A stretch of DNA of 64,000 bases. Origin: Sphingomonas spermidinifaciens (lineage in GTDB: Bacteria > Pseudomonadota > Alphaproteobacteria > Sphingomonadales > Sphingomonadaceae). The stretch's first letter is position 1. Each line of letters opens with the position of its first letter. Below the pieces are notes generated by a model. The model did no database searches. It was not told the DNA's origin and was given only the letters and a program-made list of their open reading frames with translations. The DNA is taken from NCBI RefSeq assembly GCF_002351485.1, contig NZ_NWMW01000002.1, positions 744,001-808,000 on the forward strand, read 5' to 3'. A program made the translations under genes and the position numbers. Shown piece by piece: positions 8,693 through 17,098 of this stretch.

Positions 8693-8767
8693 TGGTGACC
8701 CCTACGGGAATCGAACCCGTGTTTCAGCCGTGAAAGGGCCGCGTCCTAACCGCTAGACGAAGGGGCC
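8693..8767 (-). tRNA. tRNA-Glu (anticodon TTC)
   Basis: Read on the reverse strand it begins GGCCCCTTCGTCTAGCGG and ends with GGTTCGATTCC and an encoded CCA. The acceptor stem (GGCCCCT with AGGGGTC, one G-T pair), D-loop TAGCGGTTAGG, anticodon loop with TTC, and T-loop GGTTCGATTCC all fold normally. Length is 75 bases with CCA. Its 3' end faces the integrase gene, so it is the probable attachment site of the island to its left. It lies 61 bases downstream of recJ and could be co-transcribed with it. Confidence 0.95.
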
Positions 8768-8828
8768 GTGAGGCAGGCCGCGCGGATAGAAGAGGGCGGC
8801 GCGGCGGTCAAGTCCGTGACGCACGAAA

Positions 8829-10586
8829 TCAGTCGGCCCAGGCGGCATCGTCGATATGGAGTTCGGCCACGGCCCGCCCGCTCCAGTCGTCGCGCTTGGC
8901 CCGCCCCGCGAGCCAGAGGCGGCGGTGCGGCGGTGCGCCGAGCAGCGCCGCACCGAGTTCGGTATCGGCCATGCGGAACGCCATCGCCTTGAGGCTGCGG
9001 CCGTCCTCGCCCGCGACGATCGCGCGGACATGGCCGTTGCCGACCCGGTCGGCCTTGACGATGCGGACGGGGCCGGCGGCGACGCGCGGGCTCGGCCAGC
9101 CCATGCCATAGGGCCCGCCCGCCTCCATCGCATCGACCAGCTCGGCACAGACGCCGCCGGGGGCGAGCACCGCATCGAGGAGCAGCGACCGATCCTCGCG
9201 TGCGCGGGCGACCGTGGCGGCGAGCTTTTCCTCGAGGAAAGCCGCGAGCGCCGGCACGCCGCCCGGCGCGACGGTGACGCCCGCCGCCGCCGCATGGCCG
9301 CCGCCGGCGATCAACAGTCCGGCTTCCTTGGCGGCGAGCACCGCGGCGCCGAGGTCGACGCCGGGGATCGAGCGGCCCGAGCCCTTGCCGATGCCATCCT
9401 CGCCGATCGCGATGACGAGCGAGGGGCGGCCGAGCTTTTCCTTGAGGCGCCCCGCGACGATGCCTATGACCCCGGGGTGCCAGCCCTCGCCCGAAACGAT
9501 CGCGACGGCGCAATCACCGCCGCACATCGCCTCCGCCGCGGTCTGCACCTCGCCCTCGATCGCGCGGCGCTCCTCGTTGAGGCGGTCGAGCTCCTCGGCG
9601 ATCGCCTTCGCCTCGGCGGGGTCACGGGTGGTGAGGAGGCGGACGCCGAGGTCGGCACGGCCCACCCGGCCGCCGGCATTGATACGGGGTCCGAGCGCGA
9701 AGCCGAGATCGGTGCAGGTCGGCGCCCGGGTGAGCCTCGCCGCGTCGGCGAGCGCGGCGAGGCCCGGATTCGCGCGCCGCGCCATCACCTTCAGCCCCTG
9801 CGCGACGAACGCACGGTTCAGGCCGCGCAGCGCCGCCACGTCGGCGACGGTGCCCAGCGCCACGAGATCGAGCCGGTCGATCAGCTTGGGCTCGGGCCGG
9901 ATCGCGAAAAAACCGCGCGCGCGCAACTCGCGCAGCAGCGCGGCGCACAGGAGAAAGGCGACGCCAACCGCGGCGAGATGGCCGTGCGCGGCACCTTCGC
10001 CCTCGTCGAGGCGGTTGGGGTTCACCACCGCATGTGCTTGCGGCAGCAAGCTCGAGCATTTGTGATGGTCGACGACAACGACGTCGGTGCCCGCCGCGCG
10101 CGCGCTCGCCAAGGCCTCGAACGCCTGTGCGCCGCAATCGACGGTGACGATGAGGCTCGCGCCCTCGCGTCCCAATCGCACGAGCGCTTCGGCGGAGGGG
10201 CCGTAGCCTTCCATCAGCCGGTCGGGGATGTAGGCGCGCGGCTCCAGGCCGAGGTCGCGCAGTACAAGGATCATCAGCGCGGCCGAAGTCGCGCCGTCGA
10301 CGTCATAGTCGCCGAATACCGCGACCGCCTCGCGCTTCTCGACCGCGTCGGCGAGGCGGCGGGCGGCGACGTCCATGTCCCGGAAAATCGAGGGGTCGGG
10401 CATGAAGCCGCGGATCGATGGGCTGCGGTGAAGCTCGATCGCCTCGCGCGGACAGCCGCGAGCAAGGAGCAGCCGCGTCACCAGATCGTCGGCCACGAAC
10501 CCGGCATCGAGCGTGTCGCCGGCAAGCCCGCGCCAATGCCAGGGCTGGCCGAGGATCGATCGGGTGACGTTGCAGACCGGTGACAT
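8829..10586 (-). CDS. recJ: Single-stranded-DNA-specific 5'-3' exonuclease RecJ
   Basis: RecJ degrades single-stranded DNA 5' to 3' in recombination repair, mismatch repair and replication-fork processing. The 585 residues carry the DHH phosphoesterase motifs in order: VFGDYDVDGATSAA near 90, VTVDCG, DHH in VVVVDHHKC near 170, then the DHHA1 region with NAGGRVGRADLG and later GGGHAAAAGVTV. The C-terminal OB-fold is present. Length fits the family. It is monocistronic or reads into the tRNA-Glu gene downstream. The ATG chosen lies close to the first conserved phrase (ILGQPWHWRG), as in relatives. Confidence 0.95.
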   Translation of the reverse strand: MSPVCNVTRSILGQPWHWRGLAGDTLDAGFVADDLVTRLLLARGCPREAIELHRSPSIRGFMPDPSIFRDMDVAARRLADAVEKREAVAVFGDYDVDGATSAALMILVLRDLGLEPRAYIPDRLMEGYGPSAEALVRLGREGASLIVTVDCGAQAFEALASARAAGTDVVVVDHHKCSSLLPQAHAVVNPNRLDEGEGAAHGHLAAVGVAFLLCAALLRELRARGFFAIRPEPKLIDRLDLVALGTVADVAALRGLNRAFVAQGLKVMARRANPGLAALADAARLTRAPTCTDLGFALGPRINAGGRVGRADLGVRLLTTRDPAEAKAIAEELDRLNEERRAIEGEVQTAAEAMCGGDCAVAIVSGEGWHPGVIGIVAGRLKEKLGRPSLVIAIGEDGIGKGSGRSIPGVDLGAAVLAAKEAGLLIAGGGHAAAAGVTVAPGGVPALAAFLEEKLAATVARAREDRSLLLDAVLAPGGVCAELVDAMEAGGPYGMGWPSPRVAAGPVRIVKADRVGNGHVRAIVAGEDGRSLKAMAFRMADTELGAALLGAPPHRRLWLAGRAKRDDWSGRAVAELHIDDAAWAD

Positions 10587-10738
10587 CCGTCCCGATTAGC
10601 GGCGTGGGGGGCGGGGGGATAGGGGCCGATCCACGTTCTCGAGCGCGGCGCCCTAGCAGGGCTGGGCCGCAACTGACTGAACCGGCCGCCCGGCGCCGAT
10701 CGGTCCCGCGTTGTCGAAATGGCTGCGAGAGGTGGAAG

Positions 10739-10776
10739 GGAACGGGGCCGGCGGGGATGGGAGCCGGCCCCGTTCC
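10739..10776 (-). terminator. Terminator hairpin after the small secreted protein gene
   Basis: A perfect 14-bp stem (10739-10752 with 10763-10776) and a 10-base loop lie 11 bases past the stop of the leftward gene at 10787. No clear T-run follows, so a strong hairpin rather than a textbook intrinsic terminator. Confidence 0.6.
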
Positions 10777-10786
10777 TTGCGAGCGG

Positions 10787-11038
10787 TCACTTGGCGACCG
10801 GATCGACACCCTGGTGGCTGATCCAGTCGGCGCGTGTGTCGCAGACTTTGCGAGCAATCAGCGAGCCGGTCAGCTTCGTCTTGACGCAAATCTTCGTGTC
10901 TGGCGCGACGGTCGCGACCGCGGCGGGCTTAGCGGCGACGACTTCCTCGGCGCTGGCCACACCGGCGCAGAAGGTGGTGCCGGCGACGAGGCTGAGGGCG
11001 GCGAAGGCGGTGGTGGTGGCGATCGAACGGACGGTCAT
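10787..11038 (-). CDS. Small secreted protein of unknown function (83 aa)
   Basis: An 83-residue protein with a signal peptide (MTVRSIATTTAFAALSLVAG, cleavage probably after VASA) and a short mature domain holding two cysteines in the pattern CVKTKLTGSLIARKVCDTRADW. That Cys-x-n-Cys-x-TR-x-W pattern resembles short periplasmic proteins common in sphingomonads, with no known function. The start at 11038 is preferred over the frame's first Met because GGGAGAAG precedes it at proper spacing and the signal peptide begins there. It has its own terminator hairpin. Confidence 0.75.
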   Translation of the reverse strand: MTVRSIATTTAFAALSLVAGTTFCAGVASAEEVVAAKPAAVATVAPDTKICVKTKLTGSLIARKVCDTRADWISHQGVDPVAK

Positions 11039-11367
11039 GGTGCTTCTCCCTGCGTTTTCAGGCGGCGTGCCTGGTTGCCGGGAGCTTTGCAGCGAGCATG
11101 CCAAGTTCGAAGAACGTCGGTTTTCTGCGGATTTTCCGGGTAGGAGAGGGCGGATCTGGCAAAACTCGCTATCATAACTGCCATGATGTGGCGCGTTTCA
11201 CTGTTCGCAATCGCGCGGTGGTGTCCGGTTGCGAACGATGGCTCGTAAAGCCGGAAGAGGCGCGCCCTCGGGCAAGCCTGGGTGCAGGCTCATGGAAGAA
11301 GGACCTCGGAAAAGCGCGTCGTCTAGGGTTCGGTCCGCAGTCCGCTTCTTCGTCTTGGCTTCGCGCC
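11039..11367. other. 329-base gap with one inverted repeat
   Basis: No gene supported. A perfect inverted repeat GTTCGCAA (11203-11210) / TTGCGAAC (11229-11236) with an 18-base gap is present and might be an operator or weak hairpin. The promoter of the leftward small-protein gene lies near the left end. Nothing else was recognised. Confidence 0.4.
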
Positions 11368-12054
11368 TCAATCCGCCGCCTTCAGCCAGCGATCCTCGCG
11401 GAACCACTTGGTGAAGATGTATTTGGTGCCTGCCACCACCGCCATCCCCTCGTGCAGGGTCGCGTCGTTGGGGGCGCCGTCGGGCTTCATGTTGTTCCAG
11501 ATCAGCAGCATCCGCTTGCGCGGCGGGATGCGGATGCCGGCGAGCGGGAACCAGGTCGCGCCGCCCTCCTCGACCTCGTTGAGATAGGCCATCGCCGTCC
11601 AGGTGCGCTGGCCGCCCTGGCCTTGCATCGCCGCCCAGTAGGGCTCTCTCTGATGGAAATAGTCGTGGTGGGCGCGGAACTGCTGGCCGGGGGCGTAGCG
11701 CTGGCCCTGCATCGTTTCGCCATGCTCGGGCGCGATGCCGAGCAGGTCGGCGACGCGCTCGTCGATCGGGCGGATAATCGGCGAGTAGCGGTCCATGTCG
11801 CAACTCTCGCTGGTGCGAAAGCCGGGATCGGCCGATTGGCTGAGCAGGGTCGAGGGGCGGCGGCCCGCGTCGATCACCTCGATCAGCACGCGGCACTCGT
11901 CGTCGGTCAGGAAGTCGAGGCAGTAATAGACCTGCGCGGCGTCGAGAGGCACCCGGATGATGCGCGGGTCGGCCTCGAGCTTTTCGGCGACCGCGCGGCC
12001 GATCGCGGCGCGAGTGGCGGAGGGCGGGCCGGGAGATTTTGCTGCGCTTGCCAT
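11368..12054 (-). CDS. Fe(II)/2-oxoglutarate-dependent oxygenase, prolyl 4-hydroxylase type
   Basis: A 228-residue cytoplasmic oxygenase of the prolyl 4-hydroxylase alpha-subunit family, which hydroxylates a substrate using 2-oxoglutarate, O2 and iron. The double-stranded beta-helix carries the iron triad His129-x-Asp131 (AHHDYF) and His201 (TLHEG), with Lys211 placed to bind 2-oxoglutarate. The phrase YAPGQQFRAHHDYF is diagnostic. Bacterial members act on proteins or small molecules; the target here is unknown. It stands alone, between a small secreted protein gene and an RcnB-like gene. Confidence 0.9.
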   Translation of the reverse strand: MASAAKSPGPPSATRAAIGRAVAEKLEADPRIIRVPLDAAQVYYCLDFLTDDECRVLIEVIDAGRRPSTLLSQSADPGFRTSESCDMDRYSPIIRPIDERVADLLGIAPEHGETMQGQRYAPGQQFRAHHDYFHQREPYWAAMQGQGGQRTWTAMAYLNEVEEGGATWFPLAGIRIPPRKRMLLIWNNMKPDGAPNDATLHEGMAVVAGTKYIFTKWFREDRWLKAAD

Positions 12055-12088
12055 GACTTCCTCCTGCCGCAGCGTGCCCGAAATGCAA

Positions 12089-12116
12089 GGGGCCGGCGCG
12101 TCGCCGCACCGGCCCC
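12089..12116 (-). terminator. Terminator-like hairpin after the RcnB-like gene
   Basis: Stem GGGGCCGG (12089-12096) with CCGGCCCC (12109-12116) and a 12-base loop, 19 bases past the stop of the leftward gene. No T-run follows on the transcribed side. Confidence 0.5.
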
Positions 12117-12135
12117 CGGCATCATCTGATCGAGA

Positions 12136-13212
12136 TCACCAGAAGATGTCGTATTCGACGTCGACGACTTCGCCCGTCTCCAGATCGACCAGCAGCGCGT
12201 CGTTATAGTAACGCACCCAGCGATAGGGACCGTAGGCGTCGGGCAGGCGGTAGTTATAGGGGTCGTCGATCCAGTAGTCGGGCGCGAACAGAAGGGTGCT
12301 GAGCGTGAACCCGATCCCGAACCGTCGGTAACCGCCATAGTAACCCTGCGGCGCGTAATAGCGGGGCAGGCGATAGAGGCTGCGGTTCGCCTGGCGATAG
12401 TCGCGCCAGTCGTAGCGCCGGTCGCGCCGCCAGTCCCTGTTCCAGCTGCCGCGATCCCAGCCGCGCCGGTCATAGCCGCCGCGATCGTTCCACCGATCGC
12501 GGTCGCGTCCGACGCGCCAGTTGTTGTCACCGTACCAGCGGCGGTCGCCCTGATTCCACTGCCGGCCATTCCGCCGATCGAAGCGATCGTCGTCGCCGCG
12601 GCGATCGCGCTCGAAGCGGTCGCGGCGGTCGTTGAAATAGCGGTCGCGCTCGGCCGCGGTGCCGGGGCGCTGCCAGCCCCCATCGGGGCGCTGGCCACCG
12701 GCGCCCGGTCGCTGCCAGTCGCCGCGCGGGCGATCGGGGCGCTGGAACCCGCTCCCGGGTCGATCGGGACGCTGCTGCCAGCCCTCGGGCCGTGCGACTT
12801 CGGGCCGCTGGAAGCCGCCCTGTGGTCGGTCAGGCCGCTGCCAGCCGCCACCTGTCGGTCGGTCGGGGCGCTGGAAGCCACCTTGCGGACGGTCGGGCCG
12901 CTGGAAACCGCCCCCCTGCGGGCGATCGGGCCGCTGCCAGCCGCCCCCCTGCGGGCGATCGGGCCGCTGCCAGCCGCCGCGCTGCCCCTCGGGCCGCTGA
13001 AAGCCGGCGCGCGGCTGCGGCGCGGGCCGCTCAATGCGAGCGCCGCCGCCCAGCGACACGCCGCTGTCACGCTGGCGCTCGGCACGGGCCGCGGCGCGCG
13101 CGCCGGCATCCATGCTGCGCTCGGACCGGCCGCGATCCCGATCCTGCGCGAACGCCGCCGCCGGCACGAGCGCGGTGGCGGTGAAAAGCGCGAGCATCCA
13201 CTGACGCTTCAT
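12136..13212 (-). CDS. RcnB-family periplasmic protein with tandem QRPDRP repeats
   Basis: A 358-residue exported protein. Residues 1-22 are a signal peptide ending AAAFAQ. Residues 70-190 hold about ten copies of a 10-12-residue unit based on GG(W/F)QRPDRPQ. An Arg/Asp/Trp-rich spacer follows, and residues 285-358 match the RcnB domain (YRLPRYYAPQGYYGGYRRFG, ending in ALLVDLETGEVVDVEYDIFW). RcnB modulates nickel/cobalt export in enterobacteria; sphingomonad members are mostly uncharacterised, so a metal role is only suggested. The repeats are basic and low-complexity, which suggests a flexible wall- or membrane-contacting region. Stop and terminator hairpin are clean. Confidence 0.85.
   Translation of the reverse strand: MKRQWMLALFTATALVPAAAFAQDRDRGRSERSMDAGARAAARAERQRDSGVSLGGGARIERPAPQPRAGFQRPEGQRGGWQRPDRPQGGGWQRPDRPQGGGFQRPDRPQGGFQRPDRPTGGGWQRPDRPQGGFQRPEVARPEGWQQRPDRPGSGFQRPDRPRGDWQRPGAGGQRPDGGWQRPGTAAERDRYFNDRRDRFERDRRGDDDRFDRRNGRQWNQGDRRWYGDNNWRVGRDRDRWNDRGGYDRRGWDRGSWNRDWRRDRRYDWRDYRQANRSLYRLPRYYAPQGYYGGYRRFGIGFTLSTLLFAPDYWIDDPYNYRLPDAYGPYRWVRYYNDALLVDLETGEVVDVEYDIFW
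12660..13010. repeat. In-gene tandem repeat (about 33-bp units)
   Basis: Imperfect tandem units of about 30-36 bases encode the QRPDRP repeats. Two neighbouring units around 12905-12975 are almost identical (both contain CGCCCCCCTGCGGGCGATCG), a sign of recent unit gain or loss by slippage. Confidence 0.8.
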
Positions 13213-13317
13213 TCGAAGTCCCTCCAGCGGCGCCCTCGAAGAGCCGGGATCGCCGCATGCAACACGAACTATGCCAAATGCGGTGAGCAGTTTCTGAATT
13301 GCGTTGACAGCAATTTG

Positions 13318-13872
13318 TCAGTTTTCGGGGCGACGCCTTGGCGTGGTCAGTGCCGGGACCTGCTTGGCCGCGTTGCGCGCGTCGGTGTCGGGCGAGGCGA
13401 TCGGTTCGACCGTTTCGTCCCCACGCGCGATCGCGGCGGCGCGGCGGACCGCCTCGACCAGCCGCGGCTGGATGCCGCAGCGGCAATGGTGCGACATCGC
13501 CTGGCGGATCGCGTCTTCGTCGGGGTCGCGCACCTCGCGGATCAGCGCCGCGGCGCTCATGACAAGGCCGGGGATGCAATAGCCGCATTGCGATACGTTG
13601 GCGGCAAGGAACGCCTGCTGCACCGGATGGTCGCGGTCGCGCGCCAGCCCCTCGATCGTGGTGACGAAGCTTCCCTCGACCGCGGCGATCGTCACGGCGC
13701 ACGATCGCACCGCGCGCCCGTCGATATCGACCGTGCACGCCCCGCACTCGCCCGTCGAACAGGCGATCTTCGTGCCCGTCAGGTTCGAGGCGTCGCGCAG
13801 CGCGTAGGCGAGCGGGGTATCGGGTGACAGGGCATACTGGATCGGTTGGTTGTTGACGGTCAGGCGGGTCAT
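13318..13872 (-). CDS. (2Fe-2S)-binding small subunit of a xanthine-dehydrogenase-family oxidoreductase
   Basis: A 184-residue protein with two [2Fe-2S] domains. The plant-type ferredoxin part has Cys38, Cys43, Cys46 and Cys58 (CSTGECGACTV); the helical second domain has Cys96, Cys99, Cys130 and Cys132 (QCGYC, HCRCG). All eight ligands are present. Such subunits (IorA/CoxS type) pass electrons from a molybdopterin large subunit to an acceptor. No large subunit lies beside it: an RcnB-like gene is downstream and the divergent leuC is upstream. The C-terminal 30 residues are an extension without a motif. Its partner must be encoded elsewhere. Confidence 0.9.
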   Translation of the reverse strand: MTRLTVNNQPIQYALSPDTPLAYALRDASNLTGTKIACSTGECGACTVDIDGRAVRSCAVTIAAVEGSFVTTIEGLARDRDHPVQQAFLAANVSQCGYCIPGLVMSAAALIREVRDPDEDAIRQAMSHHCRCGIQPRLVEAVRRAAAIARGDETVEPIASPDTDARNAAKQVPALTTPRRRPEN

Positions 13873-13969
13873 GCGGGCGGCTTAGCCCAATCCGACAAGC
13901 CTTCGCCAGCGCGACACAAAGTTGCTCGGCGGCTTGCGATTCGGCAGCAAAAGGTTAAGTGGCCGCGCC

Positions 13970-15409
13970 ATGGCCAGCAAACCGCGCACGCTTTACGAAA
14001 AGATCTGGGCAGACCATGTGGTCGAACGCCGCGACGACGGCACCTGCCTCATCTATATCGACCGCCACCTGATCCACGAGGTGACGAGCCCGCAGGCGTT
14101 CGCCGGCCTCGCTGCCGCGGGGCGCAGGGTGCGCCGGCCCGAGCTGACGCTGGCGGTGCCCGACCACAATCTGCCGACGACAGCTCGCGTCGATGCAGCG
14201 GGACGCCGCCTGCCGATCGCCGACCCGGCGAGCGCGCAGCAACTGGAGATGCTCGAGCGCAACACCGCCGCGTTCGGCATCCGTTATATCGGTGCGACCG
14301 ATGCGGAGCAGGGTATCGTCCATGTCGTGGGGCCGGAACAGGGCTTTACGCTCCCCGGCACGACGCTCGTCTGCGGCGACAGCCATACCTCGGCGCACGG
14401 GGCGCTTGGTGCGCTCGCCTTCGGCATCGGGACGAGCGAGGTCGAGCATGTGCTCGCCACGCAGACGCTGCTTCTAAAGCAGTCGAAGACGATGGAAGTT
14501 CGCGTCGATGGGACGCTTGGCTTCGGCGTCAGCGCGAAGGATGTGATCCTCGCGATCATCGGCCGGATCGGCGCGGCCGGCGGTACCGGCCATGTCATCG
14601 AATATACCGGCGAAGTGATCCGCGCGCTTTCGGTCGAGGGACGGCTGACAATCAGCAACATGTCGATCGAGGGCGGCGCGCGTGCGGGCCTGATCGCGCC
14701 GGACGAGACGACCTTCACCTACCTCAAGGGTCGCCCGATGGCCCCCGCGGGCGAAGATTGGGAACGGGCGGTCGCCTATTGGCGGACGCTGCCGACCGAC
14801 GCGGGCGCGATCTACGACAAGCGCGTGGTGCTGAACGGCGACGAGATCGCGCCCTCGCTGACCTGGGGGACCAGCCCCGAGGACGTCGTGCCGATCACCG
14901 GCGCGGTGCCCGAGCCCGAGAGCTTCGCCGATCCGTCGAAGCAGGCGGCGGCGCGAAAGTCGCTCGACTATATGGGACTGACGCCGGGCACGCGGATGCA
15001 GGATGTGGGCATCGAGCATGTCTTCATCGGCAGCTGCACCAACAGCCGGATCGAGGACCTGCGCGCCGCGGCAAAGGTGGTCGAGGGGCGGCGGGTGGCC
15101 GATCGCATCCGTCAGGCGCTGGTCGTCCCCGGATCGGGCCTCGTCAAGCGTCAGGCGGAAGCCGAGGGGCTCGATCGCATCTTCGTGGAGGCGGGGTTCG
15201 AATGGCGCGAGCCCGGCTGTTCGATGTGCCTGGCGATGAACCCCGACAAGGTGCCGCCCGGCGAACGTTGTGCTTCCACTTCGAATCGTAATTTCGTAGG
15301 GCGGCAGGGACCGGGCGCACGCACGCACCTGGTCTCGCCCGCGATGGCGGCAGCGGCGGCGGTCACGGGGCGTCTGACCGACGTGCGCGAACTGGTCGCG
15401 GGGTCATGA
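13970..15409 (+). CDS. leuC: 3-isopropylmalate dehydratase large subunit LeuC
   Basis: Large subunit of isopropylmalate isomerase, the second step of leucine synthesis. The 479 residues begin [18 protein letters not shown], as in relatives, which selects ATG 13970 over an upstream in-frame ATG at 13922. The [4Fe-4S] ligands are visible in GSCTNSR and in CSMC, and the C-terminus has [12 protein letters not shown] and [16 protein letters not shown]. It heads an operon-like run with a small ORF, an MBL-fold enzyme and leuD. An upstream ribosome site is weak (AAAGG about 16 bases away). Confidence 0.96.
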   Translation: MASKPRTLYEKIWADHVVERRDDGTCLIYIDRHLIHEVTSPQAFAGLAAAGRRVRRPELTLAVPDHNLPTTARVDAAGRRLPIADPASAQQLEMLERNTAAFGIRYIGATDAEQGIVHVVGPEQGFTLPGTTLVCGDSHTSAHGALGALAFGIGTSEVEHVLATQTLLLKQSKTMEVRVDGTLGFGVSAKDVILAIIGRIGAAGGTGHVIEYTGEVIRALSVEGRLTISNMSIEGGARAGLIAPDETTFTYLKGRPMAPAGEDWERAVAYWRTLPTDAGAIYDKRVVLNGDEIAPSLTWGTSPEDVVPITGAVPEPESFADPSKQAAARKSLDYMGLTPGTRMQDVGIEHVFIGSCTNSRIEDLRAAAKVVEGRRVADRIRQALVVPGSGLVKRQAEAEGLDRIFVEAGFEWREPGCSMCLAMNPDKVPPGERCASTSNRNFVGRQGPGARTHLVSPAMAAAAAVTGRLTDVRELVAGS

Positions 15410-15442
15410 GGGCCGGCAAACATGCCGGGGAGGGTCGTAGTC

Positions 15443-15577
15443 ATGCGTCGAGTGATGGTCCTGCTGATCGCCGGAACCGTGATGAGTGGTTTGGCGGCGG
15501 CTTATGCCGCGTCGGGCAAGGTCCGCGCCAAGGGCGATACGCCCGTTCAGCAGGCGAGCGCGTCGACCGAGGGCTGA
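15443..15577 (+). CDS. Small exported peptide (44 aa), hypothetical
   Basis: An open frame of 45 codons starting 33 bases after leuC. The product starts MRRVMVLLIAGTVMSG, a classical signal peptide or single membrane anchor, followed by a short polar tail (KVRAKGDTPVQQASASTEG). GGGAGGG lies about ten bases before the ATG. It has the same strand and spacing as its neighbours, so it could be translated as part of the leu operon. I know no family. The ribosome site and hydrophobic start make it more likely real than chance. Confidence 0.5.
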   Translation: MRRVMVLLIAGTVMSGLAAAYAASGKVRAKGDTPVQQASASTEG

Positions 15578-15644
15578 AAGCCCGTCGTGACAACGGGTTG
15601 ACGCTCGGGCAGCATCGTCCCCGACCAACAGGGGAATTGATGTC

Positions 15645-16463
15645 ATGCGCCTGATCGCCGCTTCGCTCATCGCGCTCGCCACCGTCGGCGCCGCGCCGCC
15701 GGCGCAGGCACCTGCGACCGTGCGCCTCGCGGCGTTCGAATGCGGGCGGCTGGTCCAGCCCGATCTTGGCCGCTTCAACGACACGATGCTGTTCGCGGGC
15801 GAGCGGCGCGAGTTCGTCGCCGGCTGCTTCCTGATCCGCCACCCCAAGGGCGTGCTCCTATGGGACACGGGCCTGTCGGCCGAGATGGCGGCGGGCGCGC
15901 CCGGTCGGATGACGGCGGGCATCGCGATCGCCGACCGGTTGAAGGCGCTCGGCCTGACACCCGCCGACGTGAAGTTCATCGGCATCAGCCATTATCACGC
16001 CGATCACACCGGCGGCGCCAAAGCCTTTCCCGAGGCCGAATTGCTGATCGGCGCCAAGGACTGGGCGGCCGTACAGGCGATGGGCGGCGACGATCCGCAG
16101 CGCGCGGCGCTCCGCCCCTGGACCGACGGCCCGGCCAAGGCCACGCCCGTCGCCGGCGACCGTGACGTCTTCGGCGATGGCAGCGTGATGATGCTGACGA
16201 TGCCCGGTCACACGCCAGGCCATTCGGCGCTGCTCGTCCGCACCGCCAGCAGCGGCGCGGTGCTGATCTCGGGCGATCAGTATCATTTCCGTGAGAATCG
16301 GCCGGTGCGCGGCGTCCCTACCTTCAACGTCAGCCGCGCCGAAACGTTGGCGAGCCACGACCGGTTCGAGGCGATCGCGAAGAACCTGAAGGCGCGGGTC
16401 GTCATCCAGCACGATCCGCGCGACCTCGCCGCCCTGCCTGCTTTCCCCAAGGAACTCGACTGA
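15645..16463 (+). CDS. Secreted metallo-beta-lactamase-fold hydrolase (AHL-lactonase-like)
   Basis: A 272-residue exported enzyme with a signal peptide ending near residue 20. The zinc motif SHYHADH lies at 115-121 (His116, His118, Asp120, His121), followed by [17 protein letters not shown] and a late His in VIQHDP. This layout is the MBL fold of the N-acyl-homoserine-lactonase/metal-dependent hydrolase group. A lactonase or other ester hydrolase activity is possible; the substrate is not readable. It lies between leuC and leuD and ends only 2 bases before leuD, so it is co-transcribed with leucine genes. Confidence 0.88.
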   Translation: MRLIAASLIALATVGAAPPAQAPATVRLAAFECGRLVQPDLGRFNDTMLFAGERREFVAGCFLIRHPKGVLLWDTGLSAEMAAGAPGRMTAGIAIADRLKALGLTPADVKFIGISHYHADHTGGAKAFPEAELLIGAKDWAAVQAMGGDDPQRAALRPWTDGPAKATPVAGDRDVFGDGSVMMLTMPGHTPGHSALLVRTASSGAVLISGDQYHFRENRPVRGVPTFNVSRAETLASHDRFEAIAKNLKARVVIQHDPRDLAALPAFPKELD

Positions 16464-16465
16464 CC

Positions 16466-17098
16466 ATGCGAGCCGTCACCCGCGTCGAGGGGCGCGCCTA
16501 TCCCTTCGGTGCCAAGAATATCGACACGGACATCATCATCCCCGCGCACTGGCTGAAGACCGTGACGCGCGAGGGGCTGGGCAAGGGTGCGTTCGAGGCG
16601 CTGCGGCGCGAGCCCGGCAACGTCTTTGACGACCCGGCCTATGCCGGCAGTCCGATCCTGATCGCGGGCGAGAATTTCGGCTGCGGGTCGAGCCGCGAGC
16701 ATGCCGCCTGGGCGCTGGGTGACATGGGCGTCCGCGCGGTCATCGCGCCGAGCTATTCGGACATTTTCTCGGGCAATGCGGTCAAGAACGGCATCGTCCC
16801 CGTCGTGCTGCCGCAGGACGCGATCGACCGGCTGGTCGAGGTGGCGCGCGAGGGCGCGGCGATCACTGTCGACCTTGAAAGCATGAGCGTCACCACCCCT
16901 TGGCAGGACCGCTTCGTCTTCGAGATGGACCCGTTTCGCCGCCAGTGCCTGATCGAGGGGCTGGACGAGATCGGGATCACGCTGGCAAAGGATACCGCGA
17001 TTTCGAAATACGAGGCGGCCGTCGGTTCGGATCGCCCGTGGATCGCGGGAGGAAGCCGAAATGAGGGCGTTGCTGTCGAGGGTGCCGGGCGGACCTGA
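16466..17098 (+). CDS. leuD: 3-isopropylmalate dehydratase small subunit LeuD
   Basis: Swivel-domain subunit that pairs with LeuC to isomerise 2- to 3-isopropylmalate. The 210 residues carry the family phrases [29 protein letters not shown] and [14 protein letters not shown]. Length is normal. It starts 2 bases after the MBL-fold gene and its last 38 bases overlap the next gene in another frame. Confidence 0.96.
   Translation: MRAVTRVEGRAYPFGAKNIDTDIIIPAHWLKTVTREGLGKGAFEALRREPGNVFDDPAYAGSPILIAGENFGCGSSREHAAWALGDMGVRAVIAPSYSDIFSGNAVKNGIVPVVLPQDAIDRLVEVAREGAAITVDLESMSVTTPWQDRFVFEMDPFRRQCLIEGLDEIGITLAKDTAISKYEAAVGSDRPWIAGGSRNEGVAVEGAGRT

Noticed and set aside
8856-10583. A 575-codon rightward open frame
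   Set aside because: Exact antisense of recJ with Arg/Ala/Asp-rich nonsense composition.
11203-11236. GTTCGCAA inverted repeat considered as a terminator
   Set aside because: The 18-base gap, lack of a T-run and distance of about 130 bases from the nearest stop do not support a terminator.
12659-13000. Repeat-rich rightward frame (CQPPSGR units), and thoughts of a CRISPR array
   Set aside because: The repeats encode the RcnB-like protein on the other strand; unit lengths vary and there are no unique spacers.
13922-13969. Longer LeuC N-terminus from ATG 13922
   Set aside because: The added 16 residues have no family support; conserved sequence begins at 13970.
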